A stretch of DNA of 11,644 nt from an uncultured Lachnospiraceae bacterium (GTDB lineage: Bacteria > Bacillota > Clostridia > Lachnospirales > Lachnospiraceae), in NCBI GenBank assembly GCA_905236365.1, contig CAJOPP010000085.1:1-11644 (forward strand), given 5' to 3'. A program made the translations under genes and the position numbers. Below the pieces are notes generated by a model. It had not been told where the DNA came from. It ran no database searches and worked only from the letters and a program-made list of their open reading frames with translations. Numbering within the stretch: the stretch's first letter is position 1; the number at the start of each line of letters is the position of its first letter. Shown here piece after piece: positions 1-6,042 of the stretch.

Positions 1-183
1 AAAGGAAGAGTATATGACTTTAAGGATTTTGTAAAGATGTTTAGAGCAGATAATGAGTTAAATTCTATAGAGAAGTATTACATCAATCCCAATATTAGAT
101 GTAAGAAAGGCTATTGTTCTTATATGTATACGGTAGATGGAACTAACTATGTGATTTGTTTGTGCGATAGAAGTAAACTTTGA
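1..183 (+). CDS. C-terminal end of an unrecognised protein (partial)
   Basis: Reading frame 1 is open from the left edge for 60 codons and ends in a double stop (TGA TGA at 181-186), so this is the 3' end of a gene that starts outside the window. The visible tail is polar and mixed in charge. It carries four cysteines (in IRCKKGYCSY and VICLCDRSK) and several aromatic residues, which could form a small beta-rich or metal-binding module, but I recognise no family. It lies on the same strand as the defence genes but about 290 bases upstream, so it is probably not in the same tight operon. A chance open frame cannot be fully excluded at this length. The in-frame tandem stops and the plausible composition favour a real gene end. 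Confidence 0.5.
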   Translation, partial: KGRVYDFKDFVKMFRADNELNSIEKYYINPNIRCKKGYCSYMYTVDGTNYVICLCDRSKL

Positions 184-191
184 TGACGAAA

Positions 192-215
192 AATAGATGT
201 AAAGAAACATCTATT
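192..215. repeat. 9-bp perfect inverted repeat just after the upstream gene
   Basis: AATAGATGT at 192-200 and ACATCTATT at 207-215 are exact reverse complements separated by the 6-base loop AAAGAA. The repeat starts 8 bases after the stop codon of the partial upstream gene, where a terminator would be expected. The stem is AT-rich (2 G/C in 9 pairs) and no T-tract follows, so it is a poor intrinsic terminator. It could instead be an operator or a chance palindrome. Confidence 0.3.
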
Positions 216-462
216 AAGCAAAAAGGAAAGGATGTTCCCACAAAAGAGGAATTAACATTGAGAAGAGTATAAGATGAAAGGTTTTTATGACATCTCAGTT
301 TCTTTTGAATTAAACAATAAAAACGCCGGATGAACATGAAAATCATTATATGTGAATTGAATTTAAGAATAGAAAAACCTTTTATGTTTGATTGTTTCTG
401 GACAACAATAAGTAAATGTCGGCGGCATTATCCGCTGTGAACGTTGGGATCACGTATAAGCC
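216..462. other. AT-rich leader region without a convincing gene
   Basis: This stretch separates the upstream gene end from the methyltransferase. One sampled line (241-300) is 18/60 G+C, well below the gene that follows. No homologous-looking peptide, tRNA fold or direct-repeat array is visible. The longest small frame seen is 36 codons at 330-440, without a ribosome binding site. A short hairpin GCGG-CATTAT-CCGC lies at 422-435. The region presumably holds the promoter of the restriction-modification genes. No controller (C-protein) gene is seen here. Confidence 0.5.
357..385 (+). promoter_or_regulatory. Weak candidate sigma-70/sigma-A promoter for the defence operon
   Basis: TTGAAT at 357-362 (4 of 6 matches to TTGACA) is followed after 17 bases by TTTTAT at 380-385 (4 of 6 matches to TATAAT). 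Transcription would start near 392, leaving a leader of about 85 bases before the methyltransferase. This is the best spaced pair I found by eye upstream of 478, but such matches are common in AT-rich DNA. Confidence 0.2.
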
Positions 463-469
463 AAGGAGG
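463..469 (+). promoter_or_regulatory. Ribosome binding site deciding the methyltransferase start
   Basis: A full AAGGAGG motif precedes two in-frame ATG codons, at 472 and 478. The spacing (2 versus 8 bases) supports initiation at 478. Confidence 0.75.
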
Positions 470-477
470 ATATGTTA

Positions 478-1545
478 ATGTCAAAAGAAGTTTTTAGATT
501 AGGTGAATTGTTTTGCGGACCGGGAGGTATTGCTTGCGGAGCACACAATGCTGTAAGCGATGATGGAGAAAAAACCATTGTCCATGCATGGGCAAATGAT
601 TTTGATCACGATACCTGTGAAACATATGCAAAAAATATCTGCCATGGAGACGGATCTTCCGTCTATTGCAGTGATGTTCGTGAGCTGGATATTGCAGCCC
701 TTGGCCCTATAGATGCATTTGCTTATGGCTTCCCGTGCAACAGTTTTTCTAATGTCGGAGAGCATCAGGGGCTGGATAATGAAAAATTCGGGCAACTATA
801 CACATACGGCGTTGAGGTTCTTAAGCAGTACCAGCCTAAATGGTTTCTAGCAGAAAATGTTTCAGGTATCAGGTCTGCGGGTGACGGTGATCATTTTAAA
901 ATCATTCTTGAAGATCTTGCGGCAGCTGGCTATACGCTTGTGACCAATCTTTACAAGTTCGAGGAATACGGTGTGCCGCAGACTAGGCATAGGATTATCA
1001 TTGTCGGTATTCGTAATGATCTTGATGCACAGGGCATAAAGTTCAGGGTTCCTTCTCCGGAGCCGTACAAAAACTGTGATATCAGTGCAGGAACTGCACT
1101 TGCAGGCATTCCTGTTGATGCACCGAACAACGAAATACGGAAATTGCAAGAAAAGGTGAAGCGCCGCTTGTCTTATATCAAGCCTGGACAGAATGTCTGG
1201 CAGGCTGAAAATCTTCCACCGGAATTGGAGATAAAGACAAGGACAAAGATAAGTCAGATTTATAGAAAATTGGACCCTGATAAACCTTCATATACCGTGA
1301 CAGCCGCCGGAGGCGGAGGCACGTTTATGTACCACTGGTCGGATGAACAGCGGGAACTGACTAACAGAGAGCGGGCAAGAATACAGACTTTTCCTGATGA
1401 CTTTGAATTTGTTGGGAATTATTCTTCCGTTCGGAAACAGATTGGTATGGCAGTACCGCCTCGAGGAGCTGAAATCATTTTCCGAGCAATCCTGAATACA
1501 TTTGCTGGGATTGATTATCCTTCTGTGGAACCGAGTATGTCATAA
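478..1545 (+). CDS. C5-cytosine DNA methyltransferase of a type II restriction-modification system
   Basis: This 355-residue enzyme transfers a methyl group from S-adenosylmethionine to carbon 5 of cytosine in a specific DNA site. The class motifs appear in order: motif I (ELFCGPGG, residues 10-17), motif IV with the catalytic cysteine C87 in GFPCNSFS, motif VI ENV at 126-128, motif VIII QTRHR at 168-172, the target recognition region between about 190 and 290, and motifs IX-X at the end (LTNRERARIQTFPDDF, then GMAVPP). Motif IV has PCN where most members have PCQ. Length is normal for a single-domain enzyme. The AAGGAGG site at 463-469 lies 8 bases before ATG 478 but only 2 before ATG 472, so 478 is the better start. 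The gene leads the operon, 13 bases before the endonuclease. The recognition sequence cannot be read from the sequence. Confidence 0.96.
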   Translation: MSKEVFRLGELFCGPGGIACGAHNAVSDDGEKTIVHAWANDFDHDTCETYAKNICHGDGSSVYCSDVRELDIAALGPIDAFAYGFPCNSFSNVGEHQGLDNEKFGQLYTYGVEVLKQYQPKWFLAENVSGIRSAGDGDHFKIILEDLAAAGYTLVTNLYKFEEYGVPQTRHRIIIVGIRNDLDAQGIKFRVPSPEPYKNCDISAGTALAGIPVDAPNNEIRKLQEKVKRRLSYIKPGQNVWQAENLPPELEIKTRTKISQIYRKLDPDKPSYTVTAAGGGGTFMYHWSDEQRELTNRERARIQTFPDDFEFVGNYSSVRKQIGMAVPPRGAEIIFRAILNTFAGIDYPSVEPSMS

Positions 1546-1558
1546 AGGGGTGATTCAA

Positions 1559-3223
1559 ATGCTGAATTATTGGTGGGTAACACGTCCCAAGCGGAAACTT
1601 GACAGTGTGCCAGAGGTGCTTGCTACTTTTGCAGATATATCGCTTAATCAGGAGTGGACAGGGCAGCGTGGAACACAGTTAGCATACGAGGAAGCGCTTG
1701 AAAAGGCTGGCCTAAAGCGGGTAGGTGCCAGACGGGATCAGTCAGGATCTGGCGGTCGGACATATGGTGCTTGGTTGGTTTCTCTTGGCTTGATTTTCAA
1801 TCAGTCTGAGACAGGCAATATAAAGCTGACGCTGGCGGGAGAAGCCATTATGAACGGTGACTCTCCTGTTGAGGTGCTGAAGAATCAGGTGCTGAAATAT
1901 CAGTTCCCCTCTGCGTTTTCATTAAGCCGAGGGGTGCAGGTGAACAGCCGTTTTAAGATTCGGCCTTTTCGTTTTCTTTTGAAGCTTTTGTCTGAGGATA
2001 GGTTACAGAGGTATTTGTCACAGGATGAAATCGCAAAGATTGTGGCTGTGGATGCTGAGAATGAATCAGCAGCTGTTTATGAGAATGTGGTTCAGAAGAT
2101 ACTGCGTTTCCGTGAAGTAGGGGATGCTTGCCTTTCTCCGGATTTCTTTGAATGCTATAAACCAAGCCGCGGTGATGTTAATCCGGATCATCCTTACAGT
2201 CATTTGCAGGATATGGCAAACACCATGATCAACTGGCTGGAATACACGCAACTCTGCAAGCGCAATGATGATCACCAGCTGGTCATACTCGATGAAAAGC
2301 AGGCAGAAGTATATGAAATTCTAGCTTCTGTTCCGCCCTTTATTGATCGGCCGGCTGACCATGAGTACTTCCAGAGGAAATATGGCCTTGACCCGAAGCA
2401 TCGCAAAGATACAAGAAATCTTGAACAGTCGAAGACAGTTACTACTAGAATTATTGCCGAACAGAAAATAAAGTCGGCATATATTCATGCATCTCTTACA
2501 AAACCTATAACAGGTATTACTCCCGATTTGATTGCAGATATCACAGAAGAAACAGGCATTACATCTGATTTAGTCGAAGAGATTCTTTGCAAAGCTTATC
2601 CCCATGGTTCCATTGGTGCGTTTATGGCCGCCTATTTTGAAATGGCATTTAAAGGCCGCGAGGAATGCATAGAATTTGAAATGGCAACAACTGAGCTGTT
2701 TAGGAATGTGTTTGGGTATAACGCAAAGCATCTTGGTCAGACAGGAAGCAAGTCTGCACCTGATATCCTACTATTATCCGACTCTGACGGCTATCAGGCT
2801 GTTATTGATAACAAAGCTTACAGTAAATACAGTATCAGCGGAGATCATCACAACAGAATGGTACATAATTATCTAGAGCGGATCAATACATACAGTTCAA
2901 GTTCTTATCCGATTGGTTTTTTCGCTTATATCGCAGGAGGATTTGGAAAGACCATTGACAAACAGATACAGGATGAAGTGCGTGAAAGCGGAGTGCATGG
3001 TTCTGGCATTACAGTGTCGAATTTCATAAAGATGATAGAAAACCAGCAGAACGGAATACGAAAGTACAGTCATAAGGACCTTCGGGGAATTTTTGGTCTT
3101 GACCGTCAAGTTATGCTTAAGGATGTTTATGAGAGCAGTCATAATGCAGGCGGCTATGACGTCCAGCCTCATGCGATTGGCATGGCAGCAGAAACACCAG
3201 TATCTTATGGGAAGCAGGATTAA
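1559..3223 (+). CDS. Restriction endonuclease with FokI-like cleavage domain (type IIS-like)
   Basis: This 554-residue protein is the likely cutting partner of the methyltransferase. The N-terminal part (about 1-250; begins WWVTRPKRKLDSVPEVL, with KLTLAGEAI near 89-97 and LKYQFPS at 112-118) resembles, from memory, the recognition half of type IIS or nicking enzymes such as BspD6I, PleI/MlyI and possibly AlwI. The C-terminal part matches the FokI cleavage domain: IEFEM at 371-375, GYNAKHLG at 386-393, then the PD-(D/E)XK active site P401-D402 and D417-N418-K419, followed by AYS as in FokI's DTKAYS. An in-frame ATG at 1502 would overlap the methyltransferase. ATG 1559 is preferred because AAAGGGGTG at 1544-1552 lies 6 bases upstream and the conserved N-terminus begins there. 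It ends 2 bases before the Vsr gene. The recognition site is unknown. Confidence 0.88.
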   Translation: MLNYWWVTRPKRKLDSVPEVLATFADISLNQEWTGQRGTQLAYEEALEKAGLKRVGARRDQSGSGGRTYGAWLVSLGLIFNQSETGNIKLTLAGEAIMNGDSPVEVLKNQVLKYQFPSAFSLSRGVQVNSRFKIRPFRFLLKLLSEDRLQRYLSQDEIAKIVAVDAENESAAVYENVVQKILRFREVGDACLSPDFFECYKPSRGDVNPDHPYSHLQDMANTMINWLEYTQLCKRNDDHQLVILDEKQAEVYEILASVPPFIDRPADHEYFQRKYGLDPKHRKDTRNLEQSKTVTTRIIAEQKIKSAYIHASLTKPITGITPDLIADITEETGITSDLVEEILCKAYPHGSIGAFMAAYFEMAFKGREECIEFEMATTELFRNVFGYNAKHLGQTGSKSAPDILLLSDSDGYQAVIDNKAYSKYSISGDHHNRMVHNYLERINTYSSSSYPIGFFAYIAGGFGKTIDKQIQDEVRESGVHGSGITVSNFIKMIENQQNGIRKYSHKDLRGIFGLDRQVMLKDVYESSHNAGGYDVQPHAIGMAAETPVSYGKQD

Positions 3224-3225
3224 TC

Positions 3226-3687
3226 ATGGCTGATGATATGTCTCCAGAACAGCGCAGAAAAAACATGCAGCATATAAGATCAACGGATACTTCCATTGAA
3301 GTAAAACTACGGACTGCTTTGTGGCATGAGGGGATCCGATATCGTAAGAACTTTAAAGAACTTCCTGGCAAGCCAGACATAGCCATTACAAAGTATAAAA
3401 TCGCAGTGTTCTGCGATAGCAGTTTTTGGCATGGACGATATTTCGACTCAAAAAAACCGGTGGATACTAACCATGAATATTGGGATAAAAAGCTTCGCAG
3501 GAATATGGAGAGGGACGAGGAAGTAAACAAGGCGTTGCGCTCTATGGGTTGGATAGTTTTGCGGTTTTGGGATGAAGATATCCACAAACACCTCGATGAT
3601 TGCCTGAAAACTGTTAAAGAAACGATATTTGATTTGAAAATGTCTGAGCAAGAAATTGATTATGGGGAGACTGGGGAAAGTAGATAA
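3226..3687 (+). CDS. vsr: Very short patch repair (Vsr-type) endonuclease, zinc-site-lacking variant
   Basis: Vsr enzymes nick DNA 5' of the T in T:G mismatches left when 5-methylcytosine deaminates, which limits mutation at methylated sites. Here it would protect the site of the adjacent methyltransferase. At 153 residues, it aligns with E. coli Vsr (recalled sequence) without gaps through the core. Catalytic or core residues E25, D51 (in PGKPD), H69 and D97 are kept, as are the intercalating aromatics F67, W68 and W86. Position 64 is Asp instead of His, as in many non-enteric relatives. All four zinc ligands of the E. coli protein (C66, H71, C73, C117) are replaced, by S66, R71, F73 and E117. 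The gene starts 2 bases after the endonuclease stop, so it is probably translationally coupled. Confidence 0.92.
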   Translation: MADDMSPEQRRKNMQHIRSTDTSIEVKLRTALWHEGIRYRKNFKELPGKPDIAITKYKIAVFCDSSFWHGRYFDSKKPVDTNHEYWDKKLRRNMERDEEVNKALRSMGWIVLRFWDEDIHKHLDDCLKTVKETIFDLKMSEQEIDYGETGESR

Positions 3688-3749
3688 GCGTATTCTGTTA
3701 AGATTAGAACACTTCCCGTTTGCATTTGATGTGTTGTGAGGTAAGGGCA

Positions 3750-4532
3750 ATGAGCAGGAACGGAGAAAAATGGAATAGAGAAGAAACTATTTTGGCGTTT
3801 GAATTATATTGCCGAACGCCTTTCAGTAAAATTAGTCAAAGCAATAAAGAGATACAGGAACTAGCAGCACTGCTAGGAAGGACGCCTGGATCCGTTGGCT
3901 TAAAGATGCATAACTTGGCACATTTTGATCCCGAATTACAAAAACGAAATGTCAGTGCAATGGCTCATGGCAGTAAATTAGATTATGAAATTTTTCAAGA
4001 GTTTTCCAATGATTGGGAAAGTCTGTTTTATCAAGCGCAAATAATCAAAGCAAAAATGATGGGATTACCTGCCGAAGATATTTTAGAAATGGATGATGTT
4101 CCTCAACTGCCAGAGGGATTATCACGTGAGCAAATGGTAAAAGCCCGAGTTGGTCAATACTATTTTAGGCTCAGTGTACTTAACGCATACCATAATCAAT
4201 GCTGCATTACTGGGTTACAACTGCCAAAGTTATTGATAGCAAGTCATATTAAGCCCTGGGATATTAGTGATGAAAAAACAGAGCGAACAAATCCTCAAAA
4301 TGGGCTTGCATTAAATCCTTTCCATGATAAAGCTTTTGATAAAGGATATATCACTTTAGATAAAAAGTTTCAGGTAGTCATTTCTTCAAAAATTAAAGAT
4401 ATTCCTATGGATGAAGAAACTAAACAGTGGTTTATGAGTTATGAGAATAAAACTATACAGATGCCAGATAAATTCTACCCAGGAAAGGCTTTTATAGAAT
4501 ATCATAACGATTTTGTTTTTCTTGGGATTTAA
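3750..4532 (+). CDS. HNH endonuclease (HNH_2-type)
   Basis: This 260-residue predicted nuclease has an N-terminal segment (about 1-60, EKWNREETILAFELYC then LLGRTPGSVGLKMHNLAHFD) that looks like a helical DNA-binding or helix-turn-helix-like domain. The C-terminal HNH fold holds SHIKPW (H166), NPQNGLAL (N184) and FHDKAFDKG (H192, D193, D197), a spacing typical of the HNH_2 family, in which divalent metal drives DNA cleavage. Earlier in-frame starts exist (TTG 3720, ATG 3729). ATG 3750 is chosen because GAGG at 3738-3741 lies 8 bases before it and because the conserved EKWNREE segment follows directly. It is separated from Vsr by 62 bases and from the GHKL gene by 49, looser than the other joints, and it sits where GC content falls. 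Whether it belongs to the restriction unit or to the Z1 block is unclear. Confidence 0.85.
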   Translation: MSRNGEKWNREETILAFELYCRTPFSKISQSNKEIQELAALLGRTPGSVGLKMHNLAHFDPELQKRNVSAMAHGSKLDYEIFQEFSNDWESLFYQAQIIKAKMMGLPAEDILEMDDVPQLPEGLSREQMVKARVGQYYFRLSVLNAYHNQCCITGLQLPKLLIASHIKPWDISDEKTERTNPQNGLALNPFHDKAFDKGYITLDKKFQVVISSKIKDIPMDEETKQWFMSYENKTIQMPDKFYPGKAFIEYHNDFVFLGI

Positions 4533-4581
4533 CCTATGCGCTTTGCTATTTATTGATATGAAAGGTTGAAGGAGCGGTACT

Positions 4582-6042
4582 ATGTTTGAACAAGAATGTG
4601 TCCCATTTGCACCAGCGTTGATCGAATCCATGAGATCTCTGGGCTATTCCTTTCCTGCAGCAATAGCGGATTTGGTAGATAACAGCATAAGTGCACATGC
4701 GACAGATATAGAAATATATTCGGATCCAAGCAGTGAACCCTTTCTTATAATTTTGGATAATGGACAAGGGATGGACGAACAAGAGCTTTATGAAGCAATG
4801 CGCTACGGCAGTACGAATCCTCTTGATGAAAGAAGCGAAGATGATTTGGGAAGATTCGGACTAGGTTTAAAGTCGGCTTCTTTGTCTCAGTGTAGAAAAT
4901 TCGTTGTTGTAAGCAAAAAAGGCGAAACACATGCGTATTCTTGGGATTTAGACTATGTAATAGAATCGAAGGCCTGGATGCTGAAAGGATATTCACAAGA
5001 AGAAATATCAACGCTCCCAATGATCGATTTATTGGAAAACAAAAAGACTGGCACCTATATAATATTATCTGATTTTGATCGTATTAAGGAAAGTACCGGC
5101 AATATAAATGAGACTTTTAATAAGTGCCTCGACGATATGATAAATCATCTTTCTCTTGTGTTTCATAGATTCATTGCCGAAGGATTGAATATTTATGTAA
5201 ATGGATTAAAGGTTGAAGCTAAAGATCCGTTTTTGATGGATCACCGGGCTACACAAAGAAAACGCGAGAGCTCTTTTTTTATAAATGATGAAAAAATAAC
5301 CCTCAAACCGTTCATTCTTCCCCATTTATCAAAGCTATCCCAAGATGATTTGGATAAGATTGGGGGCAAGGAACGATTAAGAAATGATCAAGGTTTTTAT
5401 GTATATAGAAACAAAAGACTTATTATTTGGGGTACATGGTTCAGGCTTGAAAGAAAAGATGAACTGAATAAATTAGCTAGAGTAATGGTGGATATTCCAA
5501 ATTCTTTGGACTATATGTGGTCTATTGACATAAAGAAAAGTACCGCATCGCTTCCGGACATTATCAAGAAGAATATGTATAGTGCGGTTTACGAATCAGT
5601 ACTCAGTAGCGAAGCAGTACATACCTATCGTGGAAGAAAAGAGAAAAGGGATAAAGACATAGAATATGTTTGGGAAAAAATAAAAATAAGAGATGGATAT
5701 GAGTATCAAATAAATCGGACGATTCCTCAATTAGAGCTGTTGGAAGTGACTTTGGATGAAGACGAGAAAAAACTTCTCAACTCACTGTTGAATACGATTG
5801 AAGCTTCATTTCCTGTGCAGGCATTATATGTAGACGTTGCTAAAGGGAAAATAGAAGAGAAACAAGAAGATGAAGAAATAATAGAGAAAATATGGGCTGA
5901 TTTGCAAACTCAGATAGAATACGTAAAACATAACAACCTTCCAATAAAAGATTACTATATGATGTTCATGAAAGTTGAGCCATATTGCAATCATGAAAAA
6001 ATAGTTGAACGTATTAAGGAGGAAATCAAGAAATATGAATGA
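4582..6042 (+). CDS. MutL/MORC-like GHKL ATPase
   Basis: This 486-residue protein belongs to the gyrase/Hsp90/histidine kinase/MutL (GHKL) ATPase class, nearest to the bacterial MORC-like branch. The motifs are the N-box IADLVDNSI at 28-36 (metal-binding N34), the DNGQGMD loop at 59-65 and the ATP lid GRFGLGLKS at 90-98. A second domain follows, with YRNKR at 275-279 and DIKKS at 316-320, whose lysines are positioned like the ATP-contacting lysine of the S5-like transducer domain of MutL and Hsp90. In N-box alignment the usual catalytic Glu (four residues before the Asn) is D30. Such proteins dimerise on ATP binding and are thought to clamp or remodel DNA. GAAGGAG at 4568-4574 lies 7 bases before the ATG. 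The last 8 bases overlap the Z1 gene. No MutL-type endonuclease motif is apparent in the C-terminal part, which is charged and probably helical. Confidence 0.9.
   Translation: MFEQECVPFAPALIESMRSLGYSFPAAIADLVDNSISAHATDIEIYSDPSSEPFLIILDNGQGMDEQELYEAMRYGSTNPLDERSEDDLGRFGLGLKSASLSQCRKFVVVSKKGETHAYSWDLDYVIESKAWMLKGYSQEEISTLPMIDLLENKKTGTYIILSDFDRIKESTGNINETFNKCLDDMINHLSLVFHRFIAEGLNIYVNGLKVEAKDPFLMDHRATQRKRESSFFINDEKITLKPFILPHLSKLSQDDLDKIGGKERLRNDQGFYVYRNKRLIIWGTWFRLERKDELNKLARVMVDIPNSLDYMWSIDIKKSTASLPDIIKKNMYSAVYESVLSSEAVHTYRGRKEKRDKDIEYVWEKIKIRDGYEYQINRTIPQLELLEVTLDEDEKKLLNSLLNTIEASFPVQALYVDVAKGKIEEKQEDEEIIEKIWADLQTQIEYVKHNNLPIKDYYMMFMKVEPYCNHEKIVERIKEEIKKYE

Noticed and set aside
143..346. A 67-codon minus-strand frame in the leader region.
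   Set aside because: It overlaps the upstream gene end, lacks a clear ribosome binding site and reads as low-complexity Phe/Ser/Leu sequence.
330..440. A 36-codon plus-strand frame (starts MNMKIIICEL) just before the methyltransferase.
   Set aside because: It has no ribosome binding site, no recognisable motif, and overlaps the likely promoter and leader. Too weak to call a gene.
472..477. ATG 472 as the methyltransferase start.
   Set aside because: Only 2 bases separate it from AAGGAGG. ATG 478 has the normal 8-base spacing.
1502..1558. ATG 1502 as the endonuclease start, overlapping the methyltransferase by 44 bases.
   Set aside because: The extra 19 residues look non-conserved, and a good ribosome binding site (1544-1552) fits ATG 1559.
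3117..3587. A 156-codon open frame on the minus strand.
   Set aside because: It lies wholly opposite the clearly coding endonuclease end and Vsr, has no recognisable motif, and its residue make-up (Ser, Cys and Phe rich) is typical of an antisense shadow.
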